From contig CP007494.1 in NCBI GenBank assembly GCA_000612485.1, positions 620,001-684,000 of the forward strand: 64,000 nucleotides of DNA, written 5' to 3'. Of the stretch, positions 42,238 to 51,567 are shown one piece after another; position 1 is the stretch's first letter; each line of letters starts with the position of its first letter. The notes under the pieces are model-generated. The model worked only from the letters and a program-made list of their open reading frames with translations, did no database searches and was not told the origin of the DNA. A program made the position numbers and the translations under genes. The stretch is from Bordetella holmesii ATCC 51541. GTDB lineage: Bacteria > Pseudomonadota > Gammaproteobacteria > Burkholderiales > Burkholderiaceae_B.

Positions 42238-43455
42238 GCGCAGCCTCCAGTGCCGCTGCCAGCGCCCGGACTCCTCCTGCCTGGACCGCCCAATGCCGGG
42301 GATCGAGGTCGCCGCGCAACACCTTGGCCATGAGCACATCGGTCCAAGGCATACCATCGCCCCCCGGCCCCTGAATCAGTTCAGCAGCCACGCTGCGCCC
42401 GCTATAGCCGTGCAGCAGCCGAGGCCCGCAGGCGCAATGGCGGCAGCCATGGGCGCGGCGGCCCCGCACGCCGGCGGTCGGCAATGCCTCGAATATCCGT
42501 GCCCAATCTGCGGCCCGTGGGCCGCGCAACAAGACCTCGACCCCCGTGCGCAGAGAGGACAGGGGCGAGGCAACAACTCCTAATAGACCAGCAGTTTCAG
42601 CACCCCGCGCATCTGAAGGAAATCTGCGGGTATGCCGATGAAGTCCGACGACAGCCGGGCCGGTATGCCTTGCGCGGATCCGGCATGTACGGTGGTATAG
42701 ACACTCACTCCCGAGCCCGCGAGATCCATGAAGGCTCGTCCGGTTTCTCGATCACGCACTTCACCGAGATAGACATCATTCATTGCGCTGCGCTTGATGG
42801 TCTTGAGCTTGGCGTCGAAGACACCATCATGATCGGCGTCCAGCCCGCGGCCCACGGTGTTCTGCAGCGCATCCGTGATGCGTATCTCGACGGGATCCTC
42901 CAGGGTGATGATTTTTCGGGTGCGGGACAGGCCGCGTAACAGGGTGGCCAGCGTGGTGGCCCGTGTCAGGGCACGCACCTCCGGCAGGCTCACATAGCGT
43001 CCGTCTATGCTGTAGCGCACTTCGGCGCGATCCTGCCCCAACACATTGAGGTGAATATCGCTTGCTCCGGCGCCTAGCCCCGCACGGACGATGTCTTCGA
43101 ACAGCAGCGCCAGCGTTGGCCTTCCTCCTGGTGGCACCGACTCGCGCGGCGCCAACGGCAGAGCACTTGGGGCGCGGAAGGGACGCAGCAGATCCAGCAA
43201 CAAGGCGGCGTCCACTTGGTAGCAGACCGGACGGGCAAGCGAATAACCCTTGTCATCAAGTTGACGGAGGATTTCATTCATCCACGCGCCGCGGACATAG
43301 CGAGCCTGGGCCAGCACGGCGACCTGGCCATTAGCCAGCAGAACAGGGCAAATATGCCCCCTGAGCCCGCCCAGTTCGAGCTCGGCATCCAGAACCCGCT
43401 TCAGGGGCGGCTGCAACTGCGCCACTGCATGCAGAGAGACGACAGCCTCATTCAT
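42230..43455 (-). pseudogene. pilQ: Type IVb pilus assembly ATPase PilQ, multiply inactivated
   Basis: A GspE/PilQ-type secretion ATPase with three defects. First, the reading passes from DGRYVSLPEVRALTR straight into TTLATLLRGLSRTRKII, so the Walker A Gly-Lys and roughly 130 residues are missing in frame near 42960. Second, an amber codon at 42580-42582 lies where the family has Gln in VLKLLVYQELLPRPCPLC. Third, the five-C run 42541-42545 lacks one base. Walker B-like DVYLGEVRDRETGRA and the C-terminal zinc-binding cysteines and GRSVAAEL remain visible. Without Walker A the product cannot hydrolyse ATP. Confidence 0.88.
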
Positions 43456-43897
43456 GACTTGCTTCCCGCGGCAGGATGCAGGCCTGGATCAGGGCGCCTG
43501 AAGCCTGTTTCAACTTGGCGCAGGGGCCGCGCACGCCAAGCAGCGCCACTGACGTTTCATCCATTGTGGTGGAGCCTTGCAGGCGCGGCGCATCAGAACG
43601 CGCGACAAAAACCTGGCCCGATGCGAAGAACTCTGCGGTCAACCTGGACCCCACACCGTAGACGGCCCGCAACTCCAGGGGAGCACTCGACTTCACGGCG
43701 TCCGAGCCTGCCTCCGGCTCGGCTTCTGCGCCCGCGTGGGTCTGGATTTCCTGCTGCAACCATTGCTGCACGCTCTGACTCAAGGCATCGGCATGGGCGC
43801 CGGAAGCGGGCGACATGATCAGGCAAGCCAACAGCGCGCACCCTGTGCGGAAAAGCACCACGCGTGACCAACCGTCAAGGCAGGGATGTGTCGGCAT
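43448..43897 (-). CDS. pilP: Type IVb pilus biogenesis protein PilP-like
   Basis: A 149-residue exported protein with a signal peptide ending near Ala36 (SPASGAHA). The mature region contains LELRAVYGVGSRLTAEFF and VALLGVRGP, resembling PilP of R64-type pili, which probably acts in the periplasm with PilO and PilN. It overlaps pilQ by 8 bp and pilO by 23 bp. Confidence 0.75.
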   Translation of the reverse strand: MPTHPCLDGWSRVVLFRTGCALLACLIMSPASGAHADALSQSVQQWLQQEIQTHAGAEAEPEAGSDAVKSSAPLELRAVYGVGSRLTAEFFASGQVFVARSDAPRLQGSTTMDETSVALLGVRGPCAKLKQASGALIQACILPREASHE

Positions 43898-44999
43898 GAA
43901 TTTCTCCTTCGAGATGCAGAGTCAGAGGGCTGCGCCGGGCATCGACCCTCTGCGAAAGATCGACCTGCAAGCGCAGCCCTTGCCAATGCGCGGGCAGAAT
44001 CTCCCAGACGGGTAAGGAATAAGAGCGCAGCGGGCCGGCCAGGCGCAAAAGCCGCAGCCGCCCATCAGGGGTGTCGGCCCATGGGCCGATGCGCATTTCG
44101 GAGAACGCGCCGCGCCAAGGTTGCAAAGCCTGCATCCAGCGTCGCTCCAGGGGCTGCGGATCCGCGCGACAGACACTGCCGGCCGTCCAATGCAGAACCG
44201 CCTCGTCCAGACCCGGAAAATCCACCTGCCATTGGTCACTCACCCGATTTTGAAAGTCCACGCTCAATGCTTGGGCCGACTCTGGCTGATAGCGGGCCTG
44301 GCACTGCCACTGCTGCTGTGGCGAGCACTGCGCTCCGGAAAGCCGCCAACCGGCCGTACGCATAGGCAAGCGGTATAAGCTACCCAGCACCGGCCCGAGA
44401 CACAGCGCTGGCCGGAACGGACGTTCGGCAGAAACGCTTGCCACCTGCCGCGCTGGCTTGACTGGCTCCCCCATGAAGGCCGACCACGCCACCGCGCAGC
44501 CGAGCGCTACGAGCAGCCCTCCCAACCAGCGCGAAGGCCGTGGTGGCAACGCCCGCAACCGCGCAGCCGGCAATGGCGCAATCTGCAAGGCCAGGGAGAT
44601 CGCATCAGGCGAAGCGATCTCTGGCAGATCAAATGCCTCCAACGCCGCAAGCGCCTGTGTTTTATCGGAGAACATCTGATCGCCTCCGACCAGTACGGCG
44701 CCATCCTGGACGGCGACCAGCCAATGCCCCTGATCCAGCGTCACGATAGCCGCAAAGGTTTCTGAACCGTAGCGGGACGCCACTTGCTGTGCTGCGGAAT
44801 AGCGCGGCCCACGTCCTGGCACCCTTGCGCAACCCGCCGTCATGGCGCGATCTCCGCCAAGCAGATAATGGCTGGCCCGCATCTGCCTGGCGCGCAGACG
44901 GGCCAGCGCACGTGCATGGCTGCCCACTACGGCAAACCAGGACAAGCCGTGCACCCACTGGCCGTGAGCACCGACCTGCCGCAGGCAGAGGTCAGCCAT
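43875..44999 (-). CDS. pilO: Type IVb pilus accessory protein PilO-like
   Basis: A 374-residue protein with a cytoplasmic N-terminal half, one transmembrane helix at about residues 158-176, and a periplasmic C-terminal half, the topology of PilO in thin-pilus systems. Recognition rests on topology, length and position between pilN and pilP more than on motifs. The start overlaps the pilN stop by 8 bp. Confidence 0.75.
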   Translation of the reverse strand: MADLCLRQVGAHGQWVHGLSWFAVVGSHARALARLRARQMRASHYLLGGDRAMTAGCARVPGRGPRYSAAQQVASRYGSETFAAIVTLDQGHWLVAVQDGAVLVGGDQMFSDKTQALAALEAFDLPEIASPDAISLALQIAPLPAARLRALPPRPSRWLGGLLVALGCAVAWSAFMGEPVKPARQVASVSAERPFRPALCLGPVLGSLYRLPMRTAGWRLSGAQCSPQQQWQCQARYQPESAQALSVDFQNRVSDQWQVDFPGLDEAVLHWTAGSVCRADPQPLERRWMQALQPWRGAFSEMRIGPWADTPDGRLRLLRLAGPLRSYSLPVWEILPAHWQGLRLQVDLSQRVDARRSPLTLHLEGEIHADTSLP

Positions 45000-46578
45000 C
45001 GGCTTCCTCCAGCTGGGCGCTGAGCACGATCACGGTGAGCAGGCGCTCCTGGCGCGCCTGATCTTTGCCGCCAACCACCAAGGGAGCATCGGGCGTCAAC
45101 CGCTGTCGATCGTAGCTGTCTACACTGCGGTCGAAGCCCGACAGCAGCACGGCTTGTCCTGGCCGCACGCGCACCTGTTGTACGCTGCCATTGCCGTCGA
45201 GATTGAGCTGCTGCAATTGCAAAGGCAGGTCGTCATCGCCGAAGGCCAGTGTTTTGAGCGGTTGAGCCGAAGTATTGTCATACCCGATGGACAGCAGGAT
45301 GCTGCCGTCGTCCTGAGCATCGGGCAGCAGCGTCAGGAAGGTTCCCACCGTGACGCGCTTTTGGTTGATGGACACGGCAGGCAGCTCGGATTTGCCTGGC
45401 CCGGCCTGCAAACTCTGCACCTGATCAATGTAGGAAAACGTGCTGTGCACCGCGTACGTCACAGGCCGACGGTTGAGGGTGAGCAACGGAATCGAGCGAT
45501 GGTGACGAACGGCGCCAAACTGGGCCAACGCGCTAAGCAGTGCTTTCGAGCCGCCCCATGGTCCTTGCGGCAAGCCCGCGCTCAGGCCGGGCGAGATCGT
45601 GCGGGCCACGGAGGGGAACACCCCTTCGAGCGCCGCGCGTGCACTGGCATGCAAGACACGCCAATCGATGGCCCCTTCCGCGCTGTTGTGCATAAGAAGC
45701 GTGATTTCTTCGAAGAGCAGACGCACGCGGCGCCCTGCCCGCGCATTCTGTTGCGCGATGAAGGCCTCGATACGCGCCAGGACGGCCGGAGTGTCCGTGA
45801 CAACCAGCGTAGCCTCTGTCCCGGCCAGTGAGGCCACCCCGGAGCGCGAGAGAAAGGGCTCGATCTGGGCACGCAACATCTGAGTTGGCGAAGGAAGCTT
45901 GACCTCGACGCTGGCCTGGATGGCGTTGTCGAATCCTTCGGCCTCGGCCACGCGCCGCCCCAGCTGGGCCTGGGATTGCACCGACAAAGGCAACATACGC
46001 AAGTCGAAAGCCTGAGTCTGGCTGCGATAGAACTCGATGGCGCCATCGCGGTATCGCCACCAGACAAGCAATCGTGCTGCCAGAGCATCCAGAATGTCGG
46101 CCAACGGCTTTGGCCCCTCATGCAGCTCAACCTGCGGTTGGGCGGGTATCACCAGCGCGGCATTGTCGGCCAGGCGAGGCAGAAAGAGTTCAGGCGGCAG
46201 CAAGGCCTCTGGCAGAACGCGCACGGCAATGCCGGTAGCCCTATGCAGCCGCTCGGCAATTACGGCCAACCCTGCCCGCTCGGCAAAAATGAGCGTCGTA
46301 TCGACCCGGGCGCGCAGTGGCGCGGGCAGGGCCACCTCACGGGCCAGCGCCTGGGCCGGACCGGCAAGCCAGGGTTTGCCCACGTCTTGCGCGGCTTCGC
46401 GCAGGCTCCGAGCGGCCTCGGCATTCGTCGCTCGGGCCTGCGCCTCGTGCAGCGCCTGCACCTCATCACGCGACCGCCCGAGCATCTCGCGCAGGCTTTG
46501 CCACTGGGCCTGCAGAGCGCATCCGCTCAGACTCAGGCAGCAAGCTAACACCGGCAAACGAAAAAACACCGCCCTCAT
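44992..46578 (-). CDS. pilN: Type IVb pilus secretin lipoprotein PilN-like
   Basis: A 528-residue outer-membrane secretin lipoprotein through which the pilus exits. The lipobox LSGC ends at Cys20. Periplasmic N domains follow, then the secretin core with GKSELPAVSINQKRVTVGTFLTLLP and VRPGQAVLLSGFD. The start MRAVFFRLPVLAC at 46578 overlaps the upstream lipoprotein gene by 4 bp. Confidence 0.85.
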   Translation of the reverse strand: MRAVFFRLPVLACCLSLSGCALQAQWQSLREMLGRSRDEVQALHEAQARATNAEAARSLREAAQDVGKPWLAGPAQALAREVALPAPLRARVDTTLIFAERAGLAVIAERLHRATGIAVRVLPEALLPPELFLPRLADNAALVIPAQPQVELHEGPKPLADILDALAARLLVWWRYRDGAIEFYRSQTQAFDLRMLPLSVQSQAQLGRRVAEAEGFDNAIQASVEVKLPSPTQMLRAQIEPFLSRSGVASLAGTEATLVVTDTPAVLARIEAFIAQQNARAGRRVRLLFEEITLLMHNSAEGAIDWRVLHASARAALEGVFPSVARTISPGLSAGLPQGPWGGSKALLSALAQFGAVRHHRSIPLLTLNRRPVTYAVHSTFSYIDQVQSLQAGPGKSELPAVSINQKRVTVGTFLTLLPDAQDDGSILLSIGYDNTSAQPLKTLAFGDDDLPLQLQQLNLDGNGSVQQVRVRPGQAVLLSGFDRSVDSYDRQRLTPDAPLVVGGKDQARQERLLTVIVLSAQLEEADG

Positions 46579-47269
46579 GCGGAAGCTCCGCGGCTGCGGT
46601 CGCAACTCTGTGCCAAAGGCACCACCCGCAGTACCTGATTGGCATAGAAGCAGGGTTGAGCCGGCCGATCTGCGAGCTCGATGGAACGTAAGAGCTCGCG
46701 CACTGCGGTCTTGAAATCGCCCTCGAATCGGGCCTGGCCTTGCAAAGGAATATCGACGCTGAGCACCCAGTGCTCGGCCGCGAACGTCCATCCGGCCTGA
46801 GCTGCCCAACGAGCCAGCACCGCACGCAAGGTGCCGTCGGGTGGGCCGGCAAAGAACACGGGGCTAGCGGTTGCCGACGGGGCAGGTACCGGAATCTCGG
46901 GCTCGACGGGCGGGACGGGCTGCGGTGATGCACTTGTCACAGCGACGGCGGCGGGTTCATCCTGAGAAACCTTGCGCGCATAAGCGACGTGATGGCCTCC
47001 GCGCATGATCAGGGTTTGCCACTGCCCCGCCACGACGGCATAGGGCTCGCGGCGCGAGTACGGCAACGGCTGCTCGCCAGAGGGACCTAACCCGAAGATG
47101 GCAGGCCAGGCCTGCCCCGAAGCGAATTGCAGCCAGACCTCGTGGCTGCCTGCAAACACCTGCAGCGGCGCGACCTCGGCGTCACCGCTCAGGTGCCAGC
47201 GGAAATCAAAGTGCTGCGCGGCGGCTTGCCAGGTCGGAGGCGTCGAGGACTGGTGACCTGCCCCCAGAT

Positions 47270-48313
47270 TTAGTACGGCACCGACATAGAGCCCAGGGGT
47301 AAAAGACCTTCTTTCTGATGAGCCTGCACGAATTGCGCCGGCGTTAAATATCCGAGCGCGCTGTGAGGCCGATCGGTGTTGTACTCGACTCGCCAGTTTT
47401 CGATCAAGCTTTTAGCCTGTCGCAGGGACAAGAACCAGTGCTCGTTAAGGCATTCGTCGCGGAACTTGCCGTTGAAACTTTCGATATAAGCGTTCTCCAC
47501 CGGCTTACCCGGCCGAATAAACGACAGCTTTACGCCTGCTTGGTAGGCCCAGGCGTCCAAGGCTCTTCCGGCGAACTCTGGCCCGTTGTCCACGGTAATA
47601 GATCGCGGCAGGCCACGCATCTCCGCCAGCCGTTGCAGCACCATGGCAACACGCAGTCCCGGCAACGACGTATCGACCTCGATGGCCAGGCATTCGCGAG
47701 TGTAGTCATCGACGATAGTCAAACAGCGGAATCGGCGGCCATAGGCTAGGCCGTCGGCCACAAAGTCCATTGACCAACTCTGATTCGGCGCGATTGCCGC
47801 TGGGCGAACCACGCGCTCGGTCGCCGCGATTCGCTTACGCTTTCGTTTTCGCACGCTTAACCCTGCCAGACTGTACAGCCGCCAGATTCGCTTGTGATTT
47901 GCTTGCCAGCCTTCGCGACGTAAGAGCACATGGATCCTCCGATAGCCGTAGCGTCGTTTCGCCACTGCCATCTCTTTCATGCGCTCGGTCAGCGCAGCAT
48001 CGCCTGAGCGTGTGCTCTCGTAGGCAAACAGCGACCGCGAAATTCCTACCAGCCCACAGGCCCGGGTAACACCCATGCTGCGCTCGGTCATTAATGTCCT
48101 GACCGCCTCGCGTTTGGCCTGCGGGCTGACTACTTTCGGCTTAGCAGATCCTGAAGCGCCGCCTTGTCCAGCATCGACTCGGCCAACAGCTTCTTGAGCT
48201 TGTTGTTCTCCTGCTCCAGCTCCTTGAGCCTCTGAGCGTCCGACACCGTCATGCCACCGAACTTCGCCTTCCAGTTGTAGTACGTTGCCTCGGAGATTCC
48301 GTGCTTGCGGCAC
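47270..48313 (-). CDS. IS3-family transposase OrfB, copy 2
   Basis: The open frame covers the rve integrase core with Asp (SMDFVADG), Asp (TVDNGPEFAG) and Glu (AYIESFNGKF), and ends in QEGLLPLGSMSVPY. The first 60 or so codons from the ATG at 48313 overlap orfA out of frame and are probably not used. The active protein is expected as an OrfAB fusion made by -1 slippage near the orfA end. Confidence 0.92.
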   Translation of the reverse strand: MPQARNLRGNVLQLEGEVRWHDGVGRSEAQGAGAGEQQAQEAVGRVDAGQGGASGSAKPKVVSPQAKREAVRTLMTERSMGVTRACGLVGISRSLFAYESTRSGDAALTERMKEMAVAKRRYGYRRIHVLLRREGWQANHKRIWRLYSLAGLSVRKRKRKRIAATERVVRPAAIAPNQSWSMDFVADGLAYGRRFRCLTIVDDYTRECLAIEVDTSLPGLRVAMVLQRLAEMRGLPRSITVDNGPEFAGRALDAWAYQAGVKLSFIRPGKPVENAYIESFNGKFRDECLNEHWFLSLRQAKSLIENWRVEYNTDRPHSALGYLTPAQFVQAHQKEGLLPLGSMSVPY

Positions 48314-48396
48314 AACTCTGCGGGCTTGGCACCTGCATCGGCTTCCTTGAGCACGCCGATGATTTGCTCTTCCGTAAATCGTTTCTTCATTGCCAT
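48130..48396 (-). CDS. IS3-family transposase OrfA, copy 2
   Basis: An 88-residue helix-turn-helix/leucine-zipper protein starting MAMKKRFTEEQI, identical to the copy-1 OrfA. It binds the element ends and supplies the N-terminus of the OrfAB transposase. Confidence 0.93.
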   Translation of the reverse strand: MAMKKRFTEEQIIGVLKEADAGAKPAELCRKHGISEATYYNWKAKFGGMTVSDAQRLKELEQENNKLKKLLAESMLDKAALQDLLSRK

Positions 48397-48507
48397 TCCT
48401 TTGGGAACGGACTCTACATCGATTTCGTACTAATCACGGGGAGCAGGTCACTGGCAGCCCCCTATCAACAGAAGAAAAATCCAGGGAAGGAGACGACACA
48501 TCGCGTT

Positions 48508-48531
48508 GACTCTGTAGGGCAGAACAGAGTC
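48508..48531 (-). promoter_or_regulatory. Inverted repeat just upstream of the pilL-like start
   Basis: GACTCTG and CAGAGTC form a perfect 7-bp dyad around 10 bases, ending seven bases before the ATG at 48501. It could be an operator at the head of the pilus operon or a 5'-leader hairpin. There is no other evidence. Confidence 0.3.
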
Positions 48532-48708
48532 ATGATCGATAAACATACGATGCGCCGCCAGACCGGCATGTACGCAAGGACAAAGCCACGCCTCGCCCTC
48601 AACGTCACCTTGCCCTGCACGAAGTGCACCGCGAATAACTCTCAGTGCCAGTCAGGCACTCCCGCAACCACCTTTAACTTGGTCTGCTCGTGGTACGGAA
48701 CCAAGTAA
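48532..48708 (+). CDS. Small cysteine-containing ORF, unknown
   Basis: A 58-codon frame starting MIDKHTMRRQTGMYARTK and ending in VTLPCTKCTANN...CQSG...LVCSWYGTK, with four cysteines in the last 30 residues. No signal peptide, domain or good ribosome-binding site. It may be the 3' remnant of a gene upstream of the pilus operon, or chance. Confidence 0.2.
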   Translation: MIDKHTMRRQTGMYARTKPRLALNVTLPCTKCTANNSQCQSGTPATTFNLVCSWYGTK

Positions 48709-48710
48709 AA

Positions 48711-48748
48711 ACCCCTGAAAGCTGGATCCATATCCAACTTTCAGGGGT
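48711..48748 (-). terminator. Intrinsic terminator of ugpB
   Basis: ACCCCTGAAAG and CTTTCAGGGGT form an 11-bp stem continued internally by TGGAT/ATCCA. In the ugpB direction GGGG is followed by five T. It lies 40 bp past the ugpB stop. Confidence 0.88.
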
Positions 48749-48788
48749 CTGCTCAGCCAGGGCGGCTTTGCTTGCCCGCAACCGGGAT

Positions 48789-50122
48789 TTAACGCTGCGC
48801 GGCGAGGTTGCGCGCCTGGTCCACGGCATTGTTCAGCGCGGAGACGGGCGGTGTTTTGCCGTCGAGTGCATCAGTCAACTGCGTGTTGAGCACGTTCTCG
48901 ATGCGATCGTAATTGGCGATGCGGAAGCCGCGCGCCTGCGGCGCTACCTGCTGCGCGCGCAACGATGCCACGAGCTGCTGGGCGCCCGGAATCTTGTTGT
49001 AGAACGAGACGTCGGAGGCCCGGAAAGCGGCCTCGGTCAACGGCAGATAACCCGTGCGCTGATGCCATTCGGCGGCCACGACAGGCTTGGACAGCCAGGC
49101 CAGGAACTGCGCGGTGGCCTTTTCCTGCGAAGCCGGATTGCCCTCGAGCGTCCAGAGGGCGGAGCCGCTGACGAAAGGACGCCCCGGGGTTTGCGTGACC
49201 TGGTCGTAGTACGGCAGGGGTGCCACACCGAAAGACAAGCCACGGGTGTTGTTCAGCGCGCCGAAGGCTGAGGAGCCTGCGGTCAACACACCGCACTCAC
49301 CCTTGGCAAACTGAGAGTCGGGTTTGTTGTCATTGGCGTACGCGGTCAACAGCAACGAACGCTTCCAGCTCACCATCAACGAGATGTGGCGCATATACAG
49401 CGTGTCGAACTGCATGGCAGGGCCTGCTTGGCTGCTGCCAGACCATTGCTGTTGCTGGCATAGAGCTGGTTGTTCATCGGAGCCAGGTTCTCCAGGTGCA
49501 CCAATACCTGGTTGCTGGAAGCGTACGGGCAATCGATGTCCGCCACGTCACGCAACTTGAGCAGCTCGCCCTGCAGGGCTGTCCAGGTGCGCGCCGGCTG
49601 ATCGGGGTTCAAACCCGCCTTTTTGTAGAGGGCGGTGTTGAAGAACATTACCGGAACCTCGGCCATCCAGGGGAAGGCCAGCAGGCGGCCCTTGCCGTCG
49701 CGCGTGAAGCTGGAGGTATTGGGCAGGAACCAGTTGAGGTCCTTGACCGGATACTTCGCCAACAACTGGTACATCGGCAGGATGGCCTTGTGTTCGGCCA
49801 CGACTTCGGGCGAATGATTGTCGGCCAACTGAATAAGATTCGGGCCCTTCTTGGCCTTGAGCGCCGCAGCGGTCTCCTGTTGCAGGGCCGCTTGCGTGGG
49901 GAAGTCGCGCAGTTTGACCTCCACTTCGTTCTGTTCTTTGTTGTATTGCTTGGCCAGTTTCTCGAACTCGGCCTTGTTTGCGCCAACCAACGTATGCCAG
50001 ACCTGAATCTGGGTGACGTCAGCATGCGCCACGCCGGCGGCCGCCATGGCCAAGCCAAACACCCACGCGCGCCGGCTGGCGGTCATGGCACGGGCTACGC
50101 CCGTAAATTGCAGTTTCTTCAT
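48789..50122 (-). pseudogene. ugpB: Glycerol-3-phosphate-type ABC transporter binding protein UgpB, frameshifted
   Basis: A periplasmic solute-binding protein of ABC uptake systems. The start MKKLQFTGVARA at 50122 has a signal peptide ending AAAGVAHA. The mature protein opens VTQIQVWHTLVGANK and shows PNLIQLADNHSPE and AFPWMAEVPVMFFN. The frame breaks at 49420-49424; one extra base joins SNGLAAAKQ to PAMQFDTLYMRHISL in the downstream frame. The repaired protein would be about 444 residues, normal for UgpB. No ugpA, ugpE or ugpC genes are in the window. dadA lies four bases upstream in the same direction. Confidence 0.88.
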
Positions 50123-50126
50123 AGGT

Positions 50127-51382
50127 TCATAGACCAAGAAAAGGAAATTCCGGCTCCGGCCGGCGTCCACTCAACAGATCAGCCAGGGCCCGGCCCGAAC
50201 CCACCCCCATCGTCCATCCCAGCGTGCCGTGCCCGGTATTCAAATACAGGTTGGCGATGCGAGTACGGCCGATGAGTGGCACATTCGATGGAGTCGACGG
50301 ACGAAGACCCGACCAATAACTGACGCCCTGGAAATCAAGCGCGTCAGGGAAAAGCTCACGCGCCAAGTTGGTCAGCGCCACGCACCGGTTAGAGTTGAGC
50401 TCGCGGGAGTACCCCGAAAGCTCAGCCGTTCCAGCCATGCGCAGCCGATTGCCCAGGCGCGAAAAAACGACTTTGTGGCTGCTGTCAGTAAGACTGGCCG
50501 TCGGAGCAGCCGCCGGGTTCAGTATAGGACAAGTCGCCGAATACCCTTTGGCAGGATACACATTGCAAGGAACCCCTAAAGGCCGTACCAATTGGGGGCT
50601 GTAACTGCCCATGGCCACGACGTAGGCATCGGCCTGCACACGGCCATAGCGGCCGTCAGGCTGGATGATTTCCACACCCAGCACCTGCCCACCTTCGCTC
50701 AGCAAACGCGTAACCCGTGTGCTGTAGAGGAACTCCACACCGGCGGCTTCGCATCGCTGCGCCAGCCCCACGGCGAACAGGTGCACGTCGCCACTTTCGT
50801 CTTCAGGTGTGTAATCCCCCCCTACGATATTGGCCCGTTGAGGGGCCAGCGCCGGCTCAATGGCGATGACCTCATCGGCATTGACCACGCGGCGCTCGAC
50901 GCCAAAGTCACGCATAAGGCCCGCGGCGCGTTGGGAGGTTTCGAATTCGTGGGGATCGCGATAAAAATTCAGGATGCCGCGCTCGAGGTGGTCATACTGA
51001 ATGCCAAGCTCGGCGCGCATGCCTTGCAGCGTCGATCGGCTGTACTCGGCCATCCGGACCATGGCCCGGATATTGGGTGCCAGGCGCGAAGGCAGGCACT
51101 CCCGCAGAAAGGCCAGCCCCACATCCACTGCCGCCAATCCAATTGCGGGCGGAACAACAGCGGAGCATTGTCCTGGAACATCCACCTGAGCAGCTTCAAG
51201 GGTGCCTGCGGATTGGCCCAAGGCTCGGCGTAGGAAACCGATATCTGCGAACCGTTGGCCAGGCTGGTTTCCTGGGCCGGCCCGGTGGAGCGGTCAATGA
51301 CCACGACGTCATGGCCTGCCTGCCTGAGCCACCAGGCGCTTGAGATTCCTATGATGCCGCTGCCCAAAACCGCTACTTTCAT
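50127..51382 (-). pseudogene. dadA: D-amino acid dehydrogenase small subunit DadA-like, frameshifted
   Basis: An FAD-dependent oxidase/dehydrogenase expected to deaminate D-amino acids at the inner membrane. The start [19 protein letters not shown] has the dinucleotide-binding motif; [16 protein letters not shown] follows. The frame breaks in the four-C run 51117-51120. One extra base joins DWRQWMWG to [12 protein letters not shown]. The C-terminal part has GLRPSTPSNVPLIGRT and LNTGHGTLGWTMGVGSGRALADL. About 419 residues if repaired. Confidence 0.88.
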
Positions 51383-51567
51383 GCGCCAATCACTCCGTGT
51401 GTCCCGGCCAAACGCCAACATCGTGCTCGCGGCCAGGTTCCCGCTTAAACACTGGTCGGGCAGTTTACTCTTGCCGCCGCGACGCGCCTATATTTCGAAA
51501 AAAAGGGTTGCATCCCGGTCGCGTGCGACCCGGATAGCCCCCCTGTTTCCCGTACCTATATTAACGC

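Larger units (their letters stand above)
47254..48450 (-). mobile_element. IS3-family (IS407-group-like) insertion sequence, copy 2
   Basis: A 1197-bp element, flanked by CTGG at 47250-47253 and 48451-48454. Same ends and gene layout as copy 1, in the same orientation 33 kb away, with both ORFs intact, so it is potentially active. Differences from copy 1 are the CCC tract (two bases shorter) and one T/C change near 47697. Confidence 0.95.
46575..48501 (-). pseudogene. pilL: PilL/TcpQ-like pilus lipoprotein split by an IS3-family element
   Basis: The gene starts at 48501 with MCRLLPWIFLLLIGGCQ, a lipoprotein signal (Cys16), and is cut after codon 17. The IS occupies 47254-48450 with the duplicated tetranucleotide CTGG. 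Coding resumes at 47250 as SSTPPTWQAAAQHFDFRW. Removing the IS and one CTGG gives one open frame of about 241 codons. The C-terminal region (LRAVLARWAAQAGWTFAAEHWVL) is the PilL/TcpQ domain. A VirB9-like beta-rich segment (WLQFASGQAWPAIFGL-type) precedes it. The protein would lie at the head of the pilus operon. Confidence 0.85.
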
